This document shows positions 55,185 to 64,000 of a stretch of DNA of 64,000 nt, piece by piece (position 1 is the stretch's first letter; each line of letters begins with the position of its first letter). A program made the translations under genes and the position numbers. The stretch lies in the NCBI GenBank assembly GCA_029976025.1, contig JARKNX010000208.1:1-64000 (forward strand). The letters are read 5' to 3'. This stretch comes from Aggregatilineales bacterium. GTDB lineage: Bacteria; Chloroflexota; Anaerolineae; Aggregatilineales; Ch27. Below the pieces are notes generated by a model that saw nothing but the letters and a program-made list of their open reading frames with translations, searched no databases and was not told the origin of the DNA.

Positions 55185-56606
55185 GTGTTGAATATTTTTT
55201 CCAGAAGCAAGCAAACAAGCGATTCCCCGGATGGCCGCCGCCGGCTCTGGATGGATGTGGGCGACCTGGGCGATCTGGTCAACCCCGCCGGCCCGCATGA
55301 GCAGTGGCAGGATCATGGCCTGGGGCTGCTGCGTACCATCATGCATCAGAACGGGTTGATGACCGACGTTGCATCCACACGCGCGGTTACATCCTGGCGC
55401 GATCTGCGCAAGCAGATCAAAGGCTACGATATGATGTTCATGAACATACGCAGTTACACGTTTCCAGTCGCCCGGCGCGCTGCCCAGATATTCAAAGAAA
55501 TAAACCCCACCGGCAAAGTCATCACCGGCGGCATGCACGCTACGGTGGCCCTCGATGAGTTGGAAGCCATACCCGAGATCGATCATATCGTCCAGGGTCC
55601 CGGAGAGTTGATCATCAACGATATCGCCCGCGACCCGGACGCTTTCCCGCGCGTCATACTCGGCACAGGGACGCGGTCGATGGCCGACTGGCCGATGATC
55701 GATCGCACGCTGTGGCCCAAGCCAGCCAGCCGGCATCTTGCCAAGACCTTCCACTGGCCGCTGGAGCCAGAGTGTGGCTGGGGGCCGGCCCCTGTCGCCA
55801 CCCTCCTCACCAGCCGGGTGTGTCCCTGGAAGTGCGTTTTCTGTAACGAAAGCTCCTATATTCAGACCATGGGCCGCCGCCCGGTGGAAATGGTGATCGA
55901 GGAATTGAACTTCCTGGATACTCATTATGGGCCGCTGGGATCGGTGGTTATCCACGACTCGATGTTCTTCCAGAATCCAAGCTGGCTGGAGGAGTGGATC
56001 GAAAAATACCCCCGGCAGGCGCATCAGACCTGGTCTTACTGGGCCGCCGGACGCTCTGACACTGTCCGTCAGTGGCCGGACCTGTTCGAAACGCTGCTCA
56101 AAGAAACTAACTGGGGCACGATTTCTATCGGATTCGAATCGGGGAGCGATCGCATCCTCCGTATGCTCAACAAAGAGTGCACTGAGGAGGACAACTACTT
56201 CGCGATCGACCTGATCAATCGCATCGGCGATGAGCTGGAGGCGCAGGGACGCAAGCCGCCCATCATCTGGGCCAACATCATGCTGGGCATCCCCGGTGAG
56301 ACGCCGGAAGATGCCTTCAAGACAATGCGCATGGTCAAGTCGATGCACCGCGTCATGCCTTCTATCTCATTTTACGCCCCCTACCCCGGCTCGGCGCTCG
56401 GCTACCAGCTCATTGCCGAGGGGAAAAGCAAGATGTCCAAAGAGAACTACCACCGTTACCCTGATGATGAGAAGCTCCAGGGCATCGACTACCAGTTCTA
56501 CCGCGAGTTGCTGGCGGGCAAATACGACGACGAAGTCAATAAGGGCCTCGATCCGCTATCCAGGCGCAAAGCTGGCGATTTCTCTGCCGCTCTGATCAAG
56601 GCTTAA
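55185..56606 (+). CDS. B12-binding-type radical SAM protein
   Basis: Rossmann-like N-terminus (GKVITGGMHATVALDELEAIPEIDHIVQGPGE), LLTSRVCPWKCVFCNES (CxxxCxxC), SIGFESGSDRILRMLNK. Confidence 0.92.
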   Translation: MLNIFSRSKQTSDSPDGRRRLWMDVGDLGDLVNPAGPHEQWQDHGLGLLRTIMHQNGLMTDVASTRAVTSWRDLRKQIKGYDMMFMNIRSYTFPVARRAAQIFKEINPTGKVITGGMHATVALDELEAIPEIDHIVQGPGELIINDIARDPDAFPRVILGTGTRSMADWPMIDRTLWPKPASRHLAKTFHWPLEPECGWGPAPVATLLTSRVCPWKCVFCNESSYIQTMGRRPVEMVIEELNFLDTHYGPLGSVVIHDSMFFQNPSWLEEWIEKYPRQAHQTWSYWAAGRSDTVRQWPDLFETLLKETNWGTISIGFESGSDRILRMLNKECTEEDNYFAIDLINRIGDELEAQGRKPPIIWANIMLGIPGETPEDAFKTMRMVKSMHRVMPSISFYAPYPGSALGYQLIAEGKSKMSKENYHRYPDDEKLQGIDYQFYRELLAGKYDDEVNKGLDPLSRRKAGDFSAALIKA

Positions 56607-56627
56607 GTTAACGAAAGGTTAAACAGG

Positions 56628-56834
56628 ATGAGCAGCTTCACGACCCCGCACTACATGTACTTATTCGAGATGACCAACGGCAAAAAGAAGCTGGCTTACG
56701 GGGCATCGCCGGAGGACGCTCTGGATATCCTGTCGATGCGCCTGACCGAGGAGGAGATGGCGCTCATCATCCGGGATCGCTACCAGCGTATCCCCCAGCG
56801 GGAGATGATGAAGCATCTCGACAATCTGGGTTAG
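56628..56834 (+). CDS. Small protein of unknown function (68 aa)
   Basis: ATG 22 nt after the radical SAM stop, AAAGG upstream; MSSFTTPHYMYLFEMTNGKKKLAYGASPEDALDILSMRL…. Confidence 0.65.
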   Translation: MSSFTTPHYMYLFEMTNGKKKLAYGASPEDALDILSMRLTEEEMALIIRDRYQRIPQREMMKHLDNLG

Positions 56835-56896
56835 CGCGGCGGAGGCCCACAGGGGAGTCAAGGCGGCTCCCGGCCCTGCCGCCGTCAGGTGATTTT

Positions 56897-57154
56897 ATGG
56901 CTCTCTCCCGCAGTGAGAAACGGCTGTTGCGGGCGCTCGCCCGCGGCAGCCTGCTTAAGGCGCACCGGGACATGGATGGCGCCAAGACCTTCCTGCTGCA
57001 CCCGCTCACCGGCCCTGCTGAAGTCGTGCAGAAGAAGGCAGTCGATGCATTACTCCGACAGGGGCTGATTAGCAGCAATCAGAAGTTCCCGGCGGCAACA
57101 TTCTTGCTCACAGAAAAAGGGCGGCTGATGGCTGCCGCCCTCGAGCAGCCCTGA
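56897..57154 (+). CDS. Small protein of unknown function (85 aa), possibly winged-helix-like
   Basis: MALSRSEKRLLRALARGSLLKAHRDMDGAKTFLLHPLTGPAEVVQKKAVDALLRQGLISSNQKFPAATFLLTEKGRLMAAALEQP; fills the gap on the same strand. Confidence 0.55.
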   Translation: MALSRSEKRLLRALARGSLLKAHRDMDGAKTFLLHPLTGPAEVVQKKAVDALLRQGLISSNQKFPAATFLLTEKGRLMAAALEQP

Positions 57155-57164
57155 TTCCAGTCGC

Positions 57165-57953
57165 CTACCCCACCCGGCGGGCCAGCCCGATCAACAACCC
57201 CAGGATTCCCAAGGCTCCCAGCACTGCAATTGGCACAATCGGGGGGAGACCGCCGACTTCAATCGTCGGGAGACTCGCGACGGGCGCGATCGATGTAGCT
57301 CGCACAGCGGAATCCGGCGGCGAGGTGAAGGTAGGCAGCGGACCGGGTGTATTGCTCGGCGTCAGCGTTTCGTCATTGACCGCGACAGAGAAGAGCGCCA
57401 CGATGGTGGCCGTTTCAAGCGCCCCCGGGGTCTGGGCCAGCGCCTCCACCGTCCGGGTAGCGGCGGCGGCATTCACATCAAGCGTTGGCTCGCTGGAGAT
57501 ATTCAATATCGGGATATTCTCCACGTCGCCAGTCAGAGAGACAACCTGTTCGAATACCCAGGCAGTTCCGGTGGGCGAGTCGGGATACTGTATCTTGAGC
57601 CAGAGCGTCCCCGCCGCCCGCCCCATGACAGGATAAACATCCCCCGGGATGATCTGGCCCAGCAATTCGCCAGTCAGGTCCGGCGCAGCCCGGACATTGG
57701 TGGGGCCTTCCAGCGCCTCAGCGAGCGCCGGGCCGACCGGTGTGGGCGTTCGTGTCGGCGTTGAAGTCACCTGTACAGCGGCTGTCGGGCTGATCGAAGG
57801 GAGCACAACCGGCGCTGGCGTCGGGCTGACCTGTAATCCCGGTGCGGCCAGTGCAGCCGGCGCCAGCAGCACCGCCGCCGCTAAAAAAGCCGCCCCGGCC
57901 AGGGCGGCGCGTATTCTCAAGGATGGCGTCATCCGAATATCTCCCGCTACCAC
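57165..57953 (-). CDS. Secreted SH3-like domain protein with C-terminal TM anchor
   Basis: Signal peptide, Pro/Thr linkers, LEGPTNVRAAPDLTGELLGQIIPGDVYPVMGR; C-terminal IVPIAVLGALGILGLLIGLARRVG. Confidence 0.78.
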   Translation of the reverse strand: MVAGDIRMTPSLRIRAALAGAAFLAAAVLLAPAALAAPGLQVSPTPAPVVLPSISPTAAVQVTSTPTRTPTPVGPALAEALEGPTNVRAAPDLTGELLGQIIPGDVYPVMGRAAGTLWLKIQYPDSPTGTAWVFEQVVSLTGDVENIPILNISSEPTLDVNAAAATRTVEALAQTPGALETATIVALFSVAVNDETLTPSNTPGPLPTFTSPPDSAVRATSIAPVASLPTIEVGGLPPIVPIAVLGALGILGLLIGLARRVG

Positions 57954-59539
57954 TCAACCTCGTTGATCGGCGTGTCTCGGCCCTGTTCGGCCTGCCGGTA
58001 GTCGCCCCCCTTGCTCATCGTACCCTGATACTCCTGCCCTTCCCACCCGCGCACCGTCCATCCTCCCAGCACAAACGGCAGGTCTGACAGGCCCGGGACA
58101 CAGGCGTGGCACTGCGCCGGAATCCACTCGCCGTTGTATCGGCGAGCGATATGCAGATGCGTCGCATTCGACACTCCGCCTTCGCAAGAGGGGTGCCCCA
58201 GCGGATCGCCGGCCCGGACGACTGTCCCCGCCGGGACGCGCCCCTCGCTGGCAAGATGCAGGTAGACCACCGTCCAGCCGGTCGTCTCATCCCCGTCGCC
58301 GTCCAGGTCAAGCACCACAAAGCCGCGCTCAGAACGGGCAATGACTCCATCAGCAACCGCGGTGGCCCACTGCGGGGCTACAAAACAGCCGGCAGTATCC
58401 TTATCCCCCGGCGGCGCAAAATCGATAGCCGCCCAGGCGCTGCCGGAAGCGTACGCGCCATGCGGCCCGCCGGTGTAATACCACAGCTCCCCCTGCTCCC
58501 AGGGCAAGCGCATAGCCGGCTGGGTCAGGCCCGGAGGCAGTAGCGGATCGACAGTGAGCGCGAACGGGTCGCCGAAGAGGCCAGCGTACAACAGGTAGAA
58601 TCCCGCCGGATCGACCTGTTCCAGCCAGGCATCATAACTGCGGTTCAGGCTTAAAACATACTGTACGGCGGCCGTGGCCGCATTGATGCCCGATGCATAA
58701 GCCACGCGGATGCCATTGCTAAAGGTGAACCACCGCTGGCCGCGCAGCCGGTAGCCATAATACCCTTCGTTGAGGCGATTCGCCGCCCAGGAGAGCTGCT
58801 CATACAGCCCTTCGTAGCCAGGCTGGATATATCCCATCGGATAGAGCAGGGTAGCTTCCGAGGGTGTCGGATTGAACAACCAGCCGGAACTATTCTCCAG
58901 CAGCGCCAGCAGAAGGCGCGGGTTGACGCTGAAATCGTCGGCCACCCGCCGCACAATTTCCGCCGCGTCAATGGTCACCCCATCAACCATTTCGGTGAAG
59001 GAGCTGATGTAGCCCGGCAGCATCCTGACGTAACCGGCAATATCAAAACTCGCCGTGGCTGGCCCTCGTACCAGCTCGCTGTCGGGGAGTATCTTGAAAG
59101 CCGGGCCAAAGACAGTCCTGGACGATGGCAGCGCCAGCACCTGGCCTACCGGAATAAGCGAGGGGTCCCCCAGCGCATTCAAAGCCGTGAGCTGCTCCAC
59201 CGTGGTCCCAAACTGGCTGGCGATGGCTGAGAGGGTATCGCCGGCCTGGACTACGTATGACTCCGGCAACGGTTCCGGCATCTCAAAGCTGAGCGGCGGA
59301 TCCGGCGTGGGGACAATCGGAGCAGCTCCAGCCCCGGGCAATGACTGAGCCAGAGCGACCGGGAATCCGACCGTCTCTTCCCCGGCGGTTCGGGTCTCAA
59401 TGCCGAGGGTGCTCACTGCTTCAGGCGGCGTGGCGGTGACAATGATCACCGGGCCAGAAGGCTGCCGCACACAGGCCAGGCCAGCCAGCAGCAGCATCGA
59501 CAACACCGCAAGCAGGCGAAACAGGCGTGATACTGACAT
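57947..59539 (-). CDS. Lipoprotein with LysM domain and M23-like peptidase region
   Basis: Lipobox LLAGLAC; YVVQAGDTLSAIASQFGTTVEQLTALNALGDPSLIPVGQVL (LysM); C-terminal TVVYLHLASEGRVPAGTVVRAGDPLGHPSCEGGVSNATHLHIAR (M23-like). Confidence 0.85.
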   Translation of the reverse strand: MSVSRLFRLLAVLSMLLLAGLACVRQPSGPVIIVTATPPEAVSTLGIETRTAGEETVGFPVALAQSLPGAGAAPIVPTPDPPLSFEMPEPLPESYVVQAGDTLSAIASQFGTTVEQLTALNALGDPSLIPVGQVLALPSSRTVFGPAFKILPDSELVRGPATASFDIAGYVRMLPGYISSFTEMVDGVTIDAAEIVRRVADDFSVNPRLLLALLENSSGWLFNPTPSEATLLYPMGYIQPGYEGLYEQLSWAANRLNEGYYGYRLRGQRWFTFSNGIRVAYASGINAATAAVQYVLSLNRSYDAWLEQVDPAGFYLLYAGLFGDPFALTVDPLLPPGLTQPAMRLPWEQGELWYYTGGPHGAYASGSAWAAIDFAPPGDKDTAGCFVAPQWATAVADGVIARSERGFVVLDLDGDGDETTGWTVVYLHLASEGRVPAGTVVRAGDPLGHPSCEGGVSNATHLHIARRYNGEWIPAQCHACVPGLSDLPFVLGGWTVRGWEGQEYQGTMSKGGDYRQAEQGRDTPINEVEW

Positions 59540-60549
59540 CAGGGCTGCAATGCCTCAGATAGCAGAGGAAGAGAGACGTCATACCGGTAATGAATGTCGC
59601 GATGCCCGTCCGGAAACTCTTCATACCGGTGGGGGATACCCAGCGCTTCCAGCTTCCTGACCAGCACGCGCGCGCCAATCTGGAGGTTAAATTCGTCCCG
59701 GCTGCCGCAGTCAATAAACAGGAGTTTCATGCTGCGCAGGGCATCCGCGTAAGCCGGGTTGTCCACCTTACGAACCGGATCGTGGGCCAGCCAGCGCTGC
59801 CACACGGCCTCATCCAGCGCTCCCGTGTCGAGGTCCACCGGCAAATCGAACCCGTAAGGAGCCTCCGGGTTGGGCGCATAGGCCATTCCATAGGCGAGCG
59901 TACTCATCGTCTCGTAAAACATGTTGCTCTTGGGGCGGATACTCTCCAGATCGGTGAGCACTCGCTCCAGCCCGCCATAGCTCGTTATATTTGTGTGGAG
60001 CCGCGCCAGATCGCCCATGTAGCCAAATTCAAAGTACATGTCGCCGCTATGACAGGCAACTGCCCCGAACATTTCAGGATGGTGCATCCCCTGCACCAGG
60101 GCGCCATACCCGCCGCTGCTCTTACCGAGAATGCCCCGGTGAGCCGCTTCCGGCAGCGTACGATAGTGGCGATCCACAAACGGCAGGATCTCGTCGATGA
60201 GATAGTCCTCGTACCGCCCCAGCGCCGATGAGTTGAGATACTGCGACCCGCCGTAGCGAGTCCAGCAATCCGGCATGACGACGATGGCCGGGGCCATAGC
60301 GCCGCTCGCGATCAGGCGATCGATCTGCTGAGGGAGGCTCTCATCCCAGGGCCGCAGGTTGAGCAACATCGGCCCGGAACCGCCATAGCCCGTCAGCATC
60401 ACCAGCACCGGATAGCGGACAGCCGGCCGCTCTTCGTAACCCGGCGGCAGATACACCGGCAGGCGGCGGCTGGACGGATCGCCCGGCCGATTACCCTGCA
60501 AAACCCGGCTCTCGAGAACTGGTTGGTCCACCCGGCCTGAGATTCCCAT
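59539..60549 (-). CDS. Alpha/beta-hydrolase, esterase family
   Basis: LPVYLPPGYEERPAVRYPVLVMLTGYGGSG; nucleophile elbow GILGKSSGGYGAL; start at MGISGRV (ORF open to 61203 is spurious extension). Confidence 0.88.
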   Translation of the reverse strand: MGISGRVDQPVLESRVLQGNRPGDPSSRRLPVYLPPGYEERPAVRYPVLVMLTGYGGSGPMLLNLRPWDESLPQQIDRLIASGAMAPAIVVMPDCWTRYGGSQYLNSSALGRYEDYLIDEILPFVDRHYRTLPEAAHRGILGKSSGGYGALVQGMHHPEMFGAVACHSGDMYFEFGYMGDLARLHTNITSYGGLERVLTDLESIRPKSNMFYETMSTLAYGMAYAPNPEAPYGFDLPVDLDTGALDEAVWQRWLAHDPVRKVDNPAYADALRSMKLLFIDCGSRDEFNLQIGARVLVRKLEALGIPHRYEEFPDGHRDIHYRYDVSLPLLSEALQP

Positions 60550-60738
60550 GTGCGGCAATACTCCTTGTGACCGAAACACATACAGCGATTCTAGCCCGCT
60601 GTTTTCTCTCCCGCCAGAAGATTGGAGAATGCTCATCTGGTCAGGCTGTACAATCGGCGGCTTGCCAGTATACTTGAGGTGCGAAGCCGTCCCCTGCTCC
60701 CGCCTGACAGGGTGCATTGAATAAGGAGAACAGAAACA

Positions 60739-61074
60739 ATGCCCTCCAAGGATGAAGTTGCCGCTTTCTTTGCGCAGATGCCCGCGATATTCGTGCCCGA
60801 AAAAGCGCAGGGCGTGAATGCTGTTATGCAGATTAACCTCGCAGGAGATAACGGCGGCCAGTGGTGGATCAGGATTGCCGATGGCACATGTGAAGTAACT
60901 GAAGGCGAATACGCCAACCCGGCCATGACGTTGAGCGCCAAAGCCGATGATCTGTATGACGCCATGACCGGAAAGACCAATGCCGTAGCATCTTTCATGC
61001 AGGGCAAGATCAAGGTCGCGGGCGATATGTCGCTCGCCCTCAAGATGCAAAGCATGTTCAAGTTCACTGCATAG
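60739..61074 (+). CDS. SCP2 sterol-binding domain protein
   Basis: GVNAVMQINLAGDNGGQWWIRIADGTCEVTEGEYANPAMTLSAKADDLYDAMTGKTNAVASFMQGKIKVAGDMSLALKM. Confidence 0.9.
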   Translation: MPSKDEVAAFFAQMPAIFVPEKAQGVNAVMQINLAGDNGGQWWIRIADGTCEVTEGEYANPAMTLSAKADDLYDAMTGKTNAVASFMQGKIKVAGDMSLALKMQSMFKFTA

Positions 61075-61177
61075 ATCTCGGATCGGGCCGGCTGTAATTT
61101 CTCCGCCGGGCGACACGCGACCAGAGGTCGGTCCCGCTTCATTGCGGATGCTGTGCAAGTAACGTGAGGAGAATCTT

Positions 61178-62332
61178 ATGCGCATCCTGATAACTGGAGG
61201 CACGCTGGTTACGCCGTACCAGCGCCTGCCCGGACATACCCTGGTCGTGCAGGATGGCCAGATTGCTGCACTTGAGCCTCATCCGGTGGCTTCGCAGCCG
61301 GGCGATCAGGTGATCGACGCACAGGGAATGTGGGTCGCGCCCGGCATGATTGATGTACACGTGCACGGGGGCGACGGCTGTGACACTATGGATGCCACGC
61401 CGCTGGCGCTCGAGACAATAGCGCGTTTCTTCGCCGCTCACGGTGTCACGGCTTTTCTCCCCACAACGATGACCTGCCCGGGGGAAGCCATCACAGCGGC
61501 AGTAGAGAACGTCCGCCGGAGTCCCTCCACACCGAACGGAGCCGCTCACCTCGGCGTCCATCTTGAAGGCCCCTACCTGAACGCCAGCCATAAGGGTGCC
61601 CAGCCCGCAACACACCTGCGCAATCCTGATCCAGCGGAATACCAGCAGTGGTTCGACTCAGGCGTGATTCGCCTGGTCACTGTAGCGCCCGAACTGGACG
61701 GCGCGCTGGACATGATCGGGACAGGCGTCGCGCGCGGGATCGAGTTCGCTGTCGGGCATAGCAGCGCGGAATACGCCTGCGTCCTTGAGGCAGCGGACCG
61801 CGGATTGCGTCAGGTCACCCATACCTTCAACGGCATGTCCCCCCTGCACCATCGCGAGCCGGGCGTGCTGGGCGCAGCCCTGAGCGATGATCGTCTTTTC
61901 GCCCAGATTATCAGCGATGGCATCCATGTTCATCCGGCAGTTGTCAAGGCGCTGATCCGGGCCAAGGGCGTTGATCGGACGCTGCTCATCACAGACGCGA
62001 TGCGCGCCGCTGGCCTGCCAGGCGGCACATACGATCTGGGTGGGCAGGAAATCGCCGTCCACGATGGCATCGCGCGCACCGCGTCGGGCAGTCTGGCCGG
62101 CAGCACGCTCACCATGGATCGGGCCTTGCGCAACGTCATAGAATTCGCCGGGCTGGAGCTAGGCGACGCCCTTAAGATGGCAACAACTACTCCGGCAGCA
62201 ACGCTGGGTTTGAGCGGGTGCAAGGGCGTCCTGGCTCCCGGAGCCGACGCCGATATCATCCTGCTCACACAGGACCTGGAGGTTGCGTTAACGATGGTGG
62301 CTGGCCGGGTTGTCTACAGCCGTCCGCAGTAA
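61178..62332 (+). CDS. nagA: N-acetylglucosamine-6-phosphate deacetylase
   Basis: VAPGMIDVHVHGGDGCDTMDATP; GVHLEGPYLNASHKGAQP; THTFNGMSPLHHREPGVLGAAL; LLITDAMRAAGLPGG. Confidence 0.95.
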   Translation: MRILITGGTLVTPYQRLPGHTLVVQDGQIAALEPHPVASQPGDQVIDAQGMWVAPGMIDVHVHGGDGCDTMDATPLALETIARFFAAHGVTAFLPTTMTCPGEAITAAVENVRRSPSTPNGAAHLGVHLEGPYLNASHKGAQPATHLRNPDPAEYQQWFDSGVIRLVTVAPELDGALDMIGTGVARGIEFAVGHSSAEYACVLEAADRGLRQVTHTFNGMSPLHHREPGVLGAALSDDRLFAQIISDGIHVHPAVVKALIRAKGVDRTLLITDAMRAAGLPGGTYDLGGQEIAVHDGIARTASGSLAGSTLTMDRALRNVIEFAGLELGDALKMATTTPAATLGLSGCKGVLAPGADADIILLTQDLEVALTMVAGRVVYSRPQ

Positions 62333-62356
62333 TTACGGCTGTGCCGACCCTGTTAT

Positions 62357-63289
62357 TCACGGTAGCGTCGTCACGCGAACCTGCTTCCTGAGTTCGGCGA
62401 TCCGCTCAGCCGATCCAAACGCTGTCCCATCCAGGCTGGCCGCAGCCGCCCCGGACGCCACCCCCCAGGGAAACGCCGCCGGCAGGTCATCTCCCGCCGC
62501 CAGCCGCACAGCCAGCCCGGCTACCAGCGCGTCGCCGGCGCCGATCGGGTTGCGCTCCTCAATTTCAGGGGTGTTCGCCCGCCAGCAGCGGTTTGCCGTT
62601 GATAGAATCGCCCCGTCCTGCCCCAGGGAGATGACGACGTTCGGCGCGCCCGCCGCGCGAATGGCGGCTGCTGCCCCACACGCCTCTTCCGGCGACTTGA
62701 TCGTGGTCTCGCTCAGAGCCTCAGCCTCGGATCGGTTGGGCTTGATCAGCCACGCCCCGGCCCGACATCCAAGTCGCAGCGGCTCTCCGCTGGTATCCAG
62801 AAGGACGCGCCCGCCCGCTGACTGGATTATCTCCGTCAGGATAGCATAATAGTCGGGCGCGACGCCCGGCGGCAGGCTGCCGGAGAGCACCCACCAGTCG
62901 CCCTGCCGCGCCAGTCCGCGAACTTTCGCCGTCATGGCCCGGGTTTCATTCGGCAAGATCGCTGCTCCGGCTTCATTTACCTTCAGGTATCGGTTCTGGC
63001 TGCGGCTGATCACACTGGTGTTTGTCCGCGTCTCACCATCAGTCCAGACGATATCCATGGCGATCGATGCCCGCATCAGATCGGCGGCCAGCCTCCGCCC
63101 GGTTGCCCCACCCAGGAAGCCCAGGGCAGTGCTATGCCCGCCCAGCGCCGCGATTGCCCGCGACACGTTAAAGCCTTTGCCGCCGGGGTCCACGCGCACT
63201 TCCGCCGCACGAAGCACTTCATCGAACGCCAGGGCGAGAACTACGTACTCACGGTCGAGGGCCGGGTTGAGTGTCACAGTGTAAAGCAC
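62357..63289 (-). CDS. 1-phosphofructokinase / hexose kinase family (PfkB; FruK/LacC-like)
   Basis: MLYTVTLNPALDREYVV; VDPGGKGFNVSRAIAALGG; NPIGAGDALVAGLAVRL. Confidence 0.93.
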   Translation of the reverse strand: MLYTVTLNPALDREYVVLALAFDEVLRAAEVRVDPGGKGFNVSRAIAALGGHSTALGFLGGATGRRLAADLMRASIAMDIVWTDGETRTNTSVISRSQNRYLKVNEAGAAILPNETRAMTAKVRGLARQGDWWVLSGSLPPGVAPDYYAILTEIIQSAGGRVLLDTSGEPLRLGCRAGAWLIKPNRSEAEALSETTIKSPEEACGAAAAIRAAGAPNVVISLGQDGAILSTANRCWRANTPEIEERNPIGAGDALVAGLAVRLAAGDDLPAAFPWGVASGAAAASLDGTAFGSAERIAELRKQVRVTTLP

Positions 63290-63420
63290 AGGGTCTCCCG
63301 CCAGCCGTATATTGCCAGATCAATCGAGGATGTGACAAGCGGCTCTACAGCATAGTATAGCCCGGCAAGAAACGCCGAAGCGCCCTATATCAGGCTGATT
63401 TTATAGCAGTGAAGGGACGC

Positions 63421-64000
63421 CTAACCGAACCGTCCGGCGATGTAATCAGCCGTGCGCTGATCGGCAGGGCTGGAGAATACCTTCTCCGTCCGGTCAAACT
63501 CGACCAGCTCCCCGATGCGCGACTCATCAGTTGTGAAGAAAGCGGTGTAATCTGAAACGCGCATCGCCTGCTGCATATTGTGCGTGACAATCACAATTGA
63601 GTAGTCTTCGACCAGTTTCTTCATTAGGATTTCGATATACTGAGTGGCAATAGGGTCGAGCGCGGAACACGGCTCATCCATGAGGATAACCTCAGGCTCG
63701 ACAGCCAGGGCGCGAGCAATGCACAGGCGCTGCTGCTGCCCCCCGGAAAGCGTCAACCCTGACTTCTTCAGGTCATCCTTCACTTCATCCCACAGCGCCG
63801 CTTGCCGCAGGCTCTGCTCCACAATCTGGTCGAGCAGGCGGCGATCGCGAATTCCGAGCACGCGCGGCCCATAGGCCAGATTCTCATAAATACTCTTGGG
63901 GAAAGGATTGGGTCTCTGAAACACCATGCCAATCCGGCGCCGTATCTCCACTGGATCGATGTCCGGTCCGTAAATATTTTGGCCGCGGAAGCATACTTCC
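63421..64000 (-). CDS. pstB: Phosphate ABC transporter ATP-binding protein (partial, N-terminus beyond window)
   Basis: [86 protein letters not shown]. Confidence 0.96.
   Translation of the reverse strand, partial: EVCFRGQNIYGPDIDPVEIRRRIGMVFQRPNPFPKSIYENLAYGPRVLGIRDRRLLDQIVEQSLRQAALWDEVKDDLKKSGLTLSGGQQQRLCIARALAVEPEVILMDEPCSALDPIATQYIEILMKKLVEDYSIVIVTHNMQQAMRVSDYTAFFTTDESRIGELVEFDRTEKVFSSPADQRTADYIAGRFG

Noticed and set aside
55152-56348. 398-aa ORF antisense to the radical SAM gene
   Set aside because: Sense frame carries the CxxxCxxC motif; antisense has no domain.
60550-61203. N-terminal extension of the esterase ORF
   Set aside because: Runs antisense through the SCP2 gene; alpha/beta-hydrolase homology starts after 60549.

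Overview
The window looks like a 64 kb stretch of a GC-rich chromosome. Gene content and synteny suggest a Chloroflexota (Anaerolineae-like) bacterium; this is inference, since there is no rRNA to place it. It is almost entirely coding, with about 54 supported CDSs. I see no rRNA, tRNA, CRISPR array, transposase, integrase or phage module. Housekeeping genes include mnmA, nadD-obgE, rex, mreB, atpA-G-D-C, proC, fabF-fabH, tyrS, alaS-ruvX-mltG, a pyrimidine-nucleoside phosphorylase, nicotinate phosphoribosyltransferase, ahcY with a PfkB kinase, nagA and pstB (partial). Less ordinary content: (i) a five-gene MacAB/LolCDE-like cluster with two paralogous adaptors and two paralogous permeases sharing one ATPase, next to a GbsR/MarR-like regulator; (ii) a lipoprotein with two fused SBP_bac_3-type domains and no transporter partners; (iii) an enolase-superfamily (OSBS/NSAR-like) gene beside a COG3375-like GNAT and proC, suggesting N-acyl-amino-acid metabolism; (iv) a membrane-anchored protein inserted in the alaS-ruvX-mltG block; (v) large DUF4397/SH3-repeat surface proteins; (vi) a SufR-like regulator, A-type Fe-S carrier, B12-type radical SAM protein and two small unknown ORFs in a row; (vii) an orphan CpaF-like ATPase. 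No clearly novel defence or mobile system was found. The best candidates for undescribed biology are vi, iv, ii and v. All family calls come from reading the translations, with no database search.
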